Shown here: positions 46,106 to 54,319 of the stretch, piece after piece
Position numbering within the stretch: the stretch's first letter is position 1
How the letters are laid out: each line of letters opens with the position of its first letter
From: Shewanella sp. 10N.286.48.A6
Lineage (GTDB): Bacteria > Pseudomonadota > Gammaproteobacteria > Enterobacterales > Shewanellaceae
Direction of reading: 5' to 3'
NCBI RefSeq assembly: GCF_002873135.1
Contig: NZ_MCVI01000020.1
Location: forward strand, 213,273 to 277,272
DNA length: 64,000 nt
Notes under the pieces: model-generated
What the model was told of the DNA's origin: nothing
The model's database searches: none
What the model saw: the letters and a program-made list of their open reading frames with translations, nothing else
Program-made: the position numbers and the translations under genes

Positions 46106-46588
46106 ATGAAAATTGTAATTGAACCAATAATTTCACAGCAAGATCAACAAGTGGCAGCCATCATTGAATCGGTTGGCAAAGAGTTTGGTGCAATTGGCGA
46201 AGGCTTTGGCCCATCAGATGCTGAAGTGGCACATATGAGCCAATATTATCATGCAAAAGACCGCAGCATTTATTTGGTTGCTTGTGTTGATAATCAAGTG
46301 GTAGGCGGTGCTGGCATTGCTAAGTTTAATGGTGATGACAAGGTTTGTGAGTTAAGAAAACTGTTTTTACTTCCTGAAACTCGAGGCCTTGGTTTGGGTA
46401 AGCGTCTTACTGAGCAATGTCTTAAATTTGCAAAACAAAATGGTTTTGAACATTGTTATCTTGATACCTTGGCTACTATGACTGCGGCAATAGCACTCTA
46501 TGAAAATCTCGGTTTTACACATTTAGATAAACCTCTGGATGGCACCATTCATGGTGGTTGCGATGTCTGGATGCTTAAGCGTTTATAG
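46106..46588 (+). CDS. GNAT-family N-acetyltransferase
   Basis: A 160-residue acetyl-CoA-dependent acyltransferase of the GNAT fold. Motif A is visible as LRKLFLLPETRGLGLGKRLTEQCL (Q/RxxGxG/A type: RGLGLG), preceded by the VVGGAGIAKF strand and followed by CYLDTLATMTAAIALYENLGF. The substrate cannot be read from sequence. It is a lone gene between two non-coding gaps. A 12-bp palindrome GTTATCGATAAC lies at 46621-46632, shortly after the stop. Confidence 0.88.
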   Translation: MKIVIEPIISQQDQQVAAIIESVGKEFGAIGEGFGPSDAEVAHMSQYYHAKDRSIYLVACVDNQVVGGAGIAKFNGDDKVCELRKLFLLPETRGLGLGKRLTEQCLKFAKQNGFEHCYLDTLATMTAAIALYENLGFTHLDKPLDGTIHGGCDVWMLKRL

Positions 46589-46796
46589 ACTCATTGGCAT
46601 GTGCAATGGCTTGTTATTAAGTTATCGATAACAAATCAAGGTTAACTAGGCAAACTGGCTTATTAAAATCGCTTGTTTAAGGCTGTAGTTAATGGCATTA
46701 AACACTGTTTTTAAATGATAAATATTTATTTTGTCGCGTGAGAGTTAACTAGGTTATACGGCTAGAGTTTTAAGGGCTATATCTGTTATTCTTTCT

Positions 46797-46822
46797 AATG
46801 TTACAACTACTTTTGTAACATT
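46797..46822. promoter_or_regulatory. Palindrome, probable operator of the LacI-family gene
   Basis: Perfect 10-nt arms AATGTTACAA and TTGTAACATT around a 6-nt spacer, ending 14 bp before the ATG of the LacI-type gene. Its position between promoter and start suits autorepression. Confidence 0.6.
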
Positions 46823-46836
46823 TAACTGACTGTCCA

Positions 46837-47913
46837 ATGAGTTTTGTAATGAGCCCACTAAATAAGACCAATTCTAGCGCTAAAACCACAATTCAAGATG
46901 TGGCTAAAATTGCTGGTGTGTCGAAAATGACGGTTTCTCGAGTATTAAATAATGATGAAAAAGTCAGTGATAAAACACGTGCAAAAGTGCAGCAAGCGGC
47001 AGATCAACTCAACTATCGGCCTAACATTTCAGCTAGACGTTTAGCGAGTTCTAAATCTTATTTAATTGGCTTACTTTACGAAAACCCCAGTGAAGGTGGT
47101 TATGTTAGTCAATTTATGATGTCGGCATTAAAAAGTTGCCGCCAACGTGGTTATCACTTAGTTGTTGATGAATGTGAAGGAACTCAGGCTAAGAAGCTTA
47201 AAATTACCCGCGATTTAGTAGAAGAAACACGAGTCGATGGGATTATTTTATTGCCGCCTTTTTGTAATAACATCGACATTCTTAATGAGCTTAAACTGCT
47301 AAATGTTCCATACGTTAGAGTATCACCTGATGTCGAGTTAACCTTATCTCCCTTTGTGTGTATGGACGATTATCAAGCCGCTTATGAGATGACTAATTTG
47401 TTGATTAATAAAGGTCATAAGGATATAGGTTTTATTATCGGTCACCCTGACGTGCGAGCTAGTCGTCTTCGTTATCAAGGATTTTTAGATGCTATGCGAT
47501 CCAAACAGTTAAACATTCCGCCTGAGTTTATTGAGCAAGGTATGTTCAGTTATAAATCAGCGCTTGGGGCTGCTAAAACCTTATTGACCCAAGAAAATAG
47601 ACCAAGTGCGATATTTGCAAGTAATGATGATATGGCCGCTGCTGTGGTATCTGTGGCTAACTCGTTAGGCTTAAATGTACCGAAGGATTTAAGTGTCGTT
47701 GGTTATGATGATACCCCTTTAGCGACCACAATTTGGCCACACATCACCACGGTAAAGCAGCCCATTAACGCCATGGCTGAAGCTGCTATCGCATTACTAA
47801 CATCAGGACAAATGGATAAGTTAGCCGATGATAGCCTTTCAAATTTACGCCATGTTTTAGAGTTTGAATTAAAAGAGCGTGATTCAACTACTCAGTTTAA
47901 TGCGTTAGCTTAA
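46837..47913 (+). CDS. LacI-family transcriptional regulator
   Basis: A 358-residue repressor-type protein. The helix-turn-helix is near residues 18-40 (TIQDVAKIAGVSKMTVSRVLNN), followed by the hinge helix (YRPNISARRLASSKS) and a periplasmic-binding-protein-like sensor (YLIGLLYENPSEGGYVSQF, IFASNDDMAAAVVSVANSLG, SVVGYDDTPLATTIWPHITTV). Two nearby ATGs (46837, 46849) could start it. No sugar-utilisation operon is adjacent, so its ligand is unknown and it may act in trans. It converges with the LysR gene, with a 13-bp gap and no terminator between. Confidence 0.93.
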   Translation: MSFVMSPLNKTNSSAKTTIQDVAKIAGVSKMTVSRVLNNDEKVSDKTRAKVQQAADQLNYRPNISARRLASSKSYLIGLLYENPSEGGYVSQFMMSALKSCRQRGYHLVVDECEGTQAKKLKITRDLVEETRVDGIILLPPFCNNIDILNELKLLNVPYVRVSPDVELTLSPFVCMDDYQAAYEMTNLLINKGHKDIGFIIGHPDVRASRLRYQGFLDAMRSKQLNIPPEFIEQGMFSYKSALGAAKTLLTQENRPSAIFASNDDMAAAVVSVANSLGLNVPKDLSVVGYDDTPLATTIWPHITTVKQPINAMAEAAIALLTSGQMDKLADDSLSNLRHVLEFELKERDSTTQFNALA

Positions 47914-47926
47914 TAGTGATTGCATG

Positions 47927-48862
47927 TTATTTAATATCTTGTTTGTTTAACACGCCATGTGCAACCAGTTGAGACAATAGCTGCTGGGTTTTCTCTCTAA
48001 AATAATCACGTAATAGGCGCATTGTTGGAGTAATAGACTGACGACTGGGGCACACAAGCCACAATTCTGTCGCAGTTGGCTTATATTCCGGCATGACGTT
48101 TACCACACGACCAGTTAGCAAATCATCCGCCATATCAAGACATGACTTAATCGCAAACCCGTGTCCCGACACACACCAACGCCGCACCAAATCTCCGTCA
48201 TTAGATGCACGATTACCTTTAAGCTTTACTTTATGGCTTTGGTTTTGATGACTAAAGCGCCACTCGTTCTGAACAATATCCTGTAACTGGTAAAACAGCC
48301 CATTGTGATTTATGAGTTCATCTGGCGTTGTAGGGGCGCCATTTTTGTCTAAATAGCTAGGTGTGGCGCACAGTACTCGTGGAATACTGCAAATTCGAAA
48401 ACCATACATACTGGCATCGCTTGGCTCACCATAGCGCAGCGCCATATCAACAGAGTCACGATAAAAATCAATATTACTGTCAGTGATATTACTGCGTAAA
48501 GCCACGTCGGGATAAAGCAGCAAAAAATCATCCAACCACGGGGTAACCACATTACGGCCTAGATCAGAAGATAGCGCAATTCTTATTTCACCTTTTAGTA
48601 CATCTAAATCTTGCTGAGCATGTTGCTGGGCATTGTCTAACAGTTGCACAGCTTGTTCACATTGAGGTAAATAGCGCTCACCAGCAGGGGAAAGCCTAAG
48701 ATGACGCGTGGTGCGCACAAATAGCTCAACCCCTAATGCCGCTTCAACACGCTTAACCGCTGCACTAGCGGTTGCCATGCGCATATCAAGGCTGTTTGCA
48801 GCCGCAGTAATACTTCGAAATTCAGCTACTTTGAGAATGATGTGCAGGTCTTGTATAAGCAT
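47927..48862 (-). CDS. LysR-family transcriptional regulator
   Basis: A 311-residue LTTR. The N-terminal winged HTH is AEFRSITAAANSLDMRMATA followed by VKRVEAALGVELFVRTTRHL; the effector domain runs from about residue 90. LTTRs of this group (with the VDMALRYG and LCATPSYLDKNG blocks) resemble the CrgA/AaeR-like class acting on small aromatic or redox-linked targets, but this is a loose likeness. The region divergent from it, where a target gene would normally start, now holds only a gene relic. Confidence 0.92.
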   Translation of the reverse strand: MLIQDLHIILKVAEFRSITAAANSLDMRMATASAAVKRVEAALGVELFVRTTRHLRLSPAGERYLPQCEQAVQLLDNAQQHAQQDLDVLKGEIRIALSSDLGRNVVTPWLDDFLLLYPDVALRSNITDSNIDFYRDSVDMALRYGEPSDASMYGFRICSIPRVLCATPSYLDKNGAPTTPDELINHNGLFYQLQDIVQNEWRFSHQNQSHKVKLKGNRASNDGDLVRRWCVSGHGFAIKSCLDMADDLLTGRVVNVMPEYKPTATELWLVCPSRQSITPTMRLLRDYFREKTQQLLSQLVAHGVLNKQDIK

Positions 48863-48979
48863 ATTGTCAATCCAAATTTGAGAATACGATAATCAATGTA
48901 GCGTTTTTAGCGGAGTTAACAACAGGTATTATTTACTTATTCGATAAAATAGCACGCACAGGTGATAACAATGCAATAA

Positions 48980-49216
48980 GTTTATTTTCAACAAGGTCTA
49001 ATATGTCCGCCATCTGAGTCTGGCAGTCTTCTTATTAGAATCACTCAAGACTGTCGTGAGTTAATGCAGCTTTTACGCCTTATTAAAGACGTTGAGTTTG
49101 CTATTCGACCAGTTGAGGGTATTAAACGCGATATTTGGGCAGCAAAAGCTTTTTATGAAAACCGTCAACAAGTTAACTTTGCCACGTTTAGCGACTTTAA
49201 ATTAAGCGAGTACTAA
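48980..49216 (+). pseudogene. 3' relic of an unidentified gene, divergent from the LysR gene
   Basis: A frame runs open from 48980 to the TAA at 49214-49216 (78 codons) after an in-frame stop at 48977. It reads like real protein: SGSLLIRITQDCRELMQLLR, then IKDVEFAIRPVEGIKRDIW, then AAKAFYENRQQVNFATFSDF. The first ATG is at 49064, which would leave only 50 residues. No ribosome-binding site is obvious there. I could not assign a family. It is best read as the C-terminal remainder of a gene whose 5' part was lost, possibly the former target of the LysR regulator. Confidence 0.5.
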
Positions 49217-49586
49217 CCCAGTAAAAACCACCTAAAAAGGCGTTTTTGTAACTGGGGTACAGTTACTTTGCCTTCGAGAGTAAATTAAAGGGGTATTCTG
49301 ACATAAGGTAGGCATTTTCTCTTGCTGATGAATTGTTCAATCAAGGTCTCAATCGTGCTCTAAATAACGCCTAGCACATGTTTATTTAATGATTTCCAAT
49401 GGTCTGCTAGACAATTCAGGCGATGATTCCTATTATTTATTATAACGATCTAATTAACTGTATTTGATAGTTTTTAAGAAAGTTAAAATAAGTATGCAGT
49501 CTCTTAAAATATTCGTTTATCTCAAGCTATTAAAATCGATTAATGAGTTGTTTACTAGGGTCAAATTGTGCTGAATTAGGATATGT
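49217..49586. other. Non-coding gap before the GGDEF gene, with a 7-bp inverted repeat
   Basis: A stem-loop with a T5 tract near 49226-49247 may be a leftover terminator of the relic. A palindrome GTAACTG-N5-CAGTTAC follows at 49248-49266. The rest is AT-rich and shows no gene. Confidence 0.4.
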
Positions 49587-50684
49587 ATGTCTAACGTTCC
49601 TGCAAAACTTTTACAAAATGTCGCCGAGCAAACACCTAAAGCCATGGTTGCGATGTTGATTGTCTCTATTACTTACGCCTTAGTATTTAACATCCTCATT
49701 CCGTTTAACATTTTGATGACTTGGTTTTTTTTACAAATTCTCTTAGCAATATGCCGAATTTATAATGCAAAAATGTTTGAAAAACATTTAGAAAAAGAAG
49801 ATAGAAAAAGACTCGCTAATGATGAAGTCATTTTTATCGCGCTTAATGTATTTCAAGCCTGCATGTGGACGGCATCATCGGTGATGTTAATAATTTATGC
49901 TCGTCAACCGTTTGAGTTTGTCGGTTTTATTCTAATTATCGGAATTGTCACAGCCGCAACATTATCGATGTCGTCTTTCTTTAAAGCCTATTTGGTGTTT
50001 TTCATTTTAATGATAACGCCGCAGATTGCTATCATGCTTTATTTTGGTGAATACCAACATTTTGCTTTATTGGCGTTTATTGTTAGCTATATTCCTGCAA
50101 CCATTTTATTGTCAAAATCAATGTTAGATAGTCGAATATCTAGCATAAAAGCCCACGAGGATGTAGAAAAGAGCGCCGAAGAATTTCGTAGGTTATCCAT
50201 CATGGATAACCTAACTAACATATATAATCGGCGTTATTTTTTTGAAATGGCCAAAAAGATAATGGCGATTGCTTCAAGACAACAAACTAGCGTTTCACTG
50301 TTAATGATTGATATCGATCACTTTAAAAAAGTGAACGATAATTATGGCCATCAAGCAGGTGATTTTGTTTTAATCGAACTGGCTAGAACCCTAGAAAGCA
50401 GCATGCGAGAAAGCGACATTTTCGCACGAATTGGTGGTGAGGAATTCGCTATTTTACTCAACAATACATCAATGAATGATGCCAAGCGTATTGCTGAGAA
50501 AATACGAATTATCATTGAGAGTAAAGATTTCCTTTATAATACCATTTTGATTGATACAAGCGTCAGTATCGGTGTCGCTGAAATGACCCAAGAAATCACT
50601 ACAATTGAGGCATTATATAAACAAGCAGATACCCATCTTTATTTAGCAAAAGGTCAAGGCAGAAATAGAGTGTATCCAGTTTAG
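49587..50684 (+). CDS. Membrane-bound diguanylate cyclase (GGDEF)
   Basis: Makes c-di-GMP from two GTP. The 365-residue protein has about six N-terminal hydrophobic segments (within 1-190), a short helical linker, and a C-terminal GGDEF domain beginning DNLTNIYNRRYFFEM. The active-site signature is GGEEF in FARIGGEEFAILL, and the inhibitory RxxD I-site (RESD) lies five residues before it, so product feedback is expected. DIDHFKKVNDNYGHQAGD is intact. No EAL or PAS domain is present. The membrane part does not match MASE1 in my reading; the signal sensed is unknown. Confidence 0.94.
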   Translation: MSNVPAKLLQNVAEQTPKAMVAMLIVSITYALVFNILIPFNILMTWFFLQILLAICRIYNAKMFEKHLEKEDRKRLANDEVIFIALNVFQACMWTASSVMLIIYARQPFEFVGFILIIGIVTAATLSMSSFFKAYLVFFILMITPQIAIMLYFGEYQHFALLAFIVSYIPATILLSKSMLDSRISSIKAHEDVEKSAEEFRRLSIMDNLTNIYNRRYFFEMAKKIMAIASRQQTSVSLLMIDIDHFKKVNDNYGHQAGDFVLIELARTLESSMRESDIFARIGGEEFAILLNNTSMNDAKRIAEKIRIIIESKDFLYNTILIDTSVSIGVAEMTQEITTIEALYKQADTHLYLAKGQGRNRVYPV

Positions 50685-51214
50685 CTAAAACGGTTTTAAT
50701 ACATTTGAAATTCAAAATTAAAGGGGCTTTTCTCAATTCAAATTGCTATTTTTCAACCCATTGTGGCACCGTGATAGGCAGACCAAGTGGACGATATCCC
50801 AAATGACATTAAAGGATTCATTGGCGATATTTATCAAGCATCATTCAAATAGTAGCAACCACAGAGGGGAAAGGGCAGTTCTTGCTAAGCCAAGTACCAA
50901 CTTAACCCGCAGTGAAGAGGTTTTGTTTGAAAAGTAAAAATCAAAATGAACATATACCTTCGAATAGCGATAAGGTTTTTGTAGGTTTGGTTATGCAAGC
51001 TAGTTTTGGGTAGATTTAAAATATAAATTATTTACATAGCCGGATTATAAACAATTTAGGCTTACCCCCAAGTAAACCTAAAAAGATATAAAGTAATGCG
51101 ATTATAAGATTGGACAATTAAATCAGCCAATAAAAATAGTTAGAGTATCAATTTGTGTTGAACTTGAGTCTTTTAGTATGAAGATTTTACTATTTAATTT
51201 GGGTTCTAGACTAT
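50685..51214. other. 530-bp gap with possible gene remnants
   Basis: No convincing gene. A 64-codon frame at 50743-50937 has poor protein character. In another frame, 50778-50852 encodes a short stop-bounded peptide (VDDIPNDIKGFIGDIYQASF) that looks like a protein fragment, suggesting decay of a former gene. No repeat or terminator stands out. Confidence 0.35.
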
Positions 51215-51529
51215 TTATTTTTGTTTGATTGAAATCATGATTTCAAGTACTTCTTGGTAAGAAATACGATATTCTCTAGACAGTTGTATGACTTTAGATT
51301 TGTAGGTTTGAACTTGCTCTTGCTTCTTTAAGGCTGATTTTTTTTGCTCAACCATTTCTGAAACGACTTCATTTAAAATGTTTAATCGACGTAAACTGTA
51401 ATCAAGAGAGTCAAGATAAGTTTTCATCTGCAATTTGTTGCGGGCACTTTCAAGACTTTTAGTTGTTCTATTTTCGAAATCTAATTCATCAAAGGCGTTA
51501 ATTACATTTTGTAAATTAATATCAGTCAT
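51215..51529 (-). CDS. Small coiled-coil protein, possibly H-NS-like oligomerisation domain
   Basis: I do not recognise this protein with confidence. It has 104 residues, is highly charged and predicted mostly helical. The segment LNILNEVVSEMVEQKKSALKKQ followed by YKSKVIQLSREYRISYQEVL is reminiscent of the H-NS/StpA N-terminal dimerisation region (a charged coiled coil ending in a Tyr-Arg helix and an acidic-hydrophobic close). The AT-hook-like TWTGxGRxP DNA-binding motif of H-NS is absent. It is the only gene in its region on the minus strand and is flanked by non-coding DNA. Genuine coding is likely but not certain. Confidence 0.6.
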   Translation of the reverse strand: MTDINLQNVINAFDELDFENRTTKSLESARNKLQMKTYLDSLDYSLRRLNILNEVVSEMVEQKKSALKKQEQVQTYKSKVIQLSREYRISYQEVLEIMISIKQK

Positions 51530-51706
51530 ATGGATAACTACTTAGGATTATGAGTAAATGAATGCTATTTAGCATGGGTACTCTCTATCTTCCATGAATA
51601 GTAACAGAGCATTATTGATAGTTTATTCAGATTAATGATTTGTTTCAATAGAGCATGACGTTTATATTAAACATTAATTTATTTACTTTAGTACAGGATG
51701 TGCAAA

Positions 51707-52201
51707 ATGCTAGATTTATTACCTGATTTATTTGACCACTATGGTTCTGAATTAACCTTGATACCCGCCAATTGGCAAAGTTACGGCGCCAAACGGATAT
51801 TTTATGGTGAAGTGGTTACGGTTAAGTGTTTTGAAGATAACTCTAAAGTGAAGTCAACGTTAGCAACCGCTGGTAAAGGTAAAGTGTTAGTGGTCGATGG
51901 CGGCGGCGTGTGTCGGCGTGCTTTGCTAGGTGACATGATTGCGGAGTCGGCGGCCAATAATGAATGGGAAGGTATCATCATTTTTGGTGCGGTAAGAGAT
52001 GTGGGCACATTGTCGACCATTGGTATTGGTGTGCAGGCGCTAAGTGCTAATCCCATTAAAACAGAAAAAAAAGATGTTGGCCTTGTGAATATAAATATCG
52101 AGATTGCCGGTGTCTCAGTAAAACCTGCCATGATGATCTATGCCGATGAAAATGGCATAGCCGTTACTGAAAAACCTTTAGATTTAGCAGTATTAAGCTA
52201 A
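51707..52201 (+). CDS. RraA-like protein (RNase E activity regulator / HMG aldolase fold)
   Basis: RraA proteins bind RNase E and inhibit it; other members are 4-hydroxy-4-methyl-2-oxoglutarate aldolases. The 164-residue product starts at the ATG at 51707 (AGGA 8 nt upstream; an earlier in-frame ATG at 51698 lies within the ribosome-binding site). Shared blocks: YGEVVTVKCFEDNSKVK, GKVLVVDGGGVCRRALLGDM, NEWEGIIIFGAVRDVGTLSTIGIGVQAL and IYADENGIAVTEKPLDLA. The VKCFEDN sequence and overall length fit the RraA side. Another RraA gene may exist elsewhere in the genome. Confidence 0.85.
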   Translation: MLDLLPDLFDHYGSELTLIPANWQSYGAKRIFYGEVVTVKCFEDNSKVKSTLATAGKGKVLVVDGGGVCRRALLGDMIAESAANNEWEGIIIFGAVRDVGTLSTIGIGVQALSANPIKTEKKDVGLVNINIEIAGVSVKPAMMIYADENGIAVTEKPLDLAVLS

Positions 52202-52260
52202 ACTTAGATGAATTAATTTATTTTTACATTAAAAATCAATTTGCTTACAAGGATGCAAAC

Positions 52261-54075
52261 ATGAAGGCACTTAAATGGCTATTAGCTATAGTCGCTAGCG
52301 TAATCTTATTGCTGGTTATTTATTTAACGGTATTTTTTGATCCAAATAGTTTTAAACCACAAATTGTGGATGCCGTTAAAAAGCAAACTGGCCGTGATTT
52401 TGTCATTAGCCAAGACTTAAGTTGGAGCTTTTTCCCGACACTTGGGATTAACCTCGGTGGCATTTCACTATCCAACCCTGAGAACTTTTCTCCAAGTACA
52501 TTAGTTGAAGTAAACCAAGCGGTCGCCAGTGTGGCATTAATGCCGCTTTTAAGCCAACAAGTGGAAATTGCACAATTATCCCTTGATGGTTTGACTATGA
52601 ATATCGTCACTAAAAAAGACGGTTCAACCAGCTTTGATGGTTTGGGCGGTGCTGCATCACCTGAAACCACAATCGCGTCAGAACCAGCATCATCAGCTAA
52701 TACACTCGAATTGCAAAGTTTACAAATCGGCGGCGTGTCTATTACCAATACCACCATCAACGTAATTGATGAAGCGGCAGAAACCAAACAAATATTTAGT
52801 TTAAATAGTTTAACCCTTGGTGAGTTTTCATTAGGAAACGCTGCAGACTTTGCTTATGAATTTACTGCACAAATGCCTGATATGATGCTGGCAAGTTCTG
52901 GTAATGGTCAATTGACCATTAGTGAAGATTTGACTCAGGTTATTATGGCTGATTTAACCATTAATACTGATGTGACCGGTGAGGCTATCCCTAATAAAAG
53001 TGTTAGCAGCCAGCTGATTACTGATATTAATGTGGCTTTAGATGCTAAAAAATTAGATGTTGCTATAAAACAATTGTCAGCGATGGACATAAGCGCCACT
53101 GGCGATGTTTCAGTCAATTACGGCGCCACAATCCCTAAAATTAACCTGCAATTAGATGTCGGTGATATCGATGTTGATAAATTACTGCCGCCATCAGAGA
53201 CCAAAGCTAAAGCAGAAGACACTGAACAAGTTGCAGCGAGCAAGCCAGCTGTAGAGCCTGATTTGTCCGCATTAAAAACCATTGATTTAACCTTAGGCAT
53301 GACGGTTAAATCAATCAAGGTCGCAAACCTACTCACTCAAAACTGGGTAATGAAAGCCAAGGTCAAAGATGGCGTTGCCGATTTAACTCAGTTTTCTGCG
53401 AATTTATATGAAGGTAGCATTAAAGCGACAGCCCAGCTCGATGGTCGTCAGAAAGTAGCTAGTTATCGCTTTGATGAAACATTAACGGGGGTGCAATTTA
53501 GACCGCTGTTAAAAGATGCGGCGGATATTGATTTAATTTCAGGTGCGGCAAATTTTAAAATTTCTGGTTCTGGTAAAAGTTTAATTCCAGATAACTTAAA
53601 GAAAAACCTGCTGGCACAGGGTAATTTCGAAATTGCCGATGGCTCGTTATACGGAGTGAATATCCCGCAAATGATCCGTAGTGCTCAAGATAAGTTAAAA
53701 GGGGATTTATCTGCAAAAAATACTGAAGAACTTAAAACTGATTTTACTAGTTTAACCGGTAGTTTTAGTTTGAAAAATGCTGTTGCGACTAACCCAGACT
53801 TAGCTATGGCGTCGCCACTCATTCGCCTTAGCGGTAATGGCAGTGCTAATATTGATAATGAAACTGTGGACTATAAGCTAACGACGTCAGTGGTGGGCTC
53901 ATTAGCGGGTCAGGGTGGTGAAGATGCCTTAGCTGGCGTGGACATTCCGCTTACCATAACCGGCAGCATGAAAGATCCTAAATTTGGTATCGATACCAGT
54001 GCTTTATTAGATTCTAAACTTAAAGATGAAACCGATAAACTCAAAGGTAAGTTATTTAAGAAATTAGGTTTTTAA
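52261..54075 (+). CDS. AsmA-family protein
   Basis: A 604-residue inner-membrane-anchored periplasmic protein of the AsmA/TamB-related superfamily, whose members form bridge-like lipid conduits between membranes. The N-terminal helix (WLLAIVASVILLLVIYLTVFF) is followed by the AsmA opening FKPQIVDAVKKQTGRDFVI and SFFPTLGINLGGISLSNPENF. The C-terminal AsmA_2 region has GNFEIADGSLYGVNIPQMI and VDIPLTITGSMKDPKFGID. An acidic/Ala linker occurs near 315-335. The length matches E. coli AsmA (617). A hairpin TAAGCCCA/TGGGCTTA follows the stop without a T-run. Confidence 0.9.
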   Translation: MKALKWLLAIVASVILLLVIYLTVFFDPNSFKPQIVDAVKKQTGRDFVISQDLSWSFFPTLGINLGGISLSNPENFSPSTLVEVNQAVASVALMPLLSQQVEIAQLSLDGLTMNIVTKKDGSTSFDGLGGAASPETTIASEPASSANTLELQSLQIGGVSITNTTINVIDEAAETKQIFSLNSLTLGEFSLGNAADFAYEFTAQMPDMMLASSGNGQLTISEDLTQVIMADLTINTDVTGEAIPNKSVSSQLITDINVALDAKKLDVAIKQLSAMDISATGDVSVNYGATIPKINLQLDVGDIDVDKLLPPSETKAKAEDTEQVAASKPAVEPDLSALKTIDLTLGMTVKSIKVANLLTQNWVMKAKVKDGVADLTQFSANLYEGSIKATAQLDGRQKVASYRFDETLTGVQFRPLLKDAADIDLISGAANFKISGSGKSLIPDNLKKNLLAQGNFEIADGSLYGVNIPQMIRSAQDKLKGDLSAKNTEELKTDFTSLTGSFSLKNAVATNPDLAMASPLIRLSGNGSANIDNETVDYKLTTSVVGSLAGQGGEDALAGVDIPLTITGSMKDPKFGIDTSALLDSKLKDETDKLKGKLFKKLGF

Positions 54076-54231
54076 TGATGTGATTAAGCCCACTTGGGCT
54101 TAGTCAGCGGCTATTTTTATCATAAGTAAAAATATCCAAGGGATCATGTTAACCAAGACTTTGGATCTTGTACTGCTTTAAACTTGGTATAGATGAGTTG
54201 ATTACATCAAGTTTAAAAATCGCTATATAAT

Positions 54232-54263
54232 AAAAAACGGCAAGGATCACCTTGCCGTTTTTT
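54232..54263. terminator. Bidirectional terminator between asmA-type gene and mltD
   Basis: Perfect 14-bp arms with core CGGCAAGG/CCTTGCCG around ATCA, flanked by A6 and T6; it lies between convergent genes. Confidence 0.92.
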
Positions 54264-54319
54264 GTTTTAAGTCGCGAAATACTTATGCGAAATTGCTAAG
54301 AAGTTAGCTTATAGACTCA

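Noticed and set aside
50743..50937. 64-codon plus-strand frame
   Set aside because: No ribosome-binding site and unnatural composition; a different frame of the same stretch holds the only protein-like piece.
52320..52787. 155-codon minus-strand frame
   Set aside because: Mirror of the asmA-type gene; no start signals and shadow-like composition.
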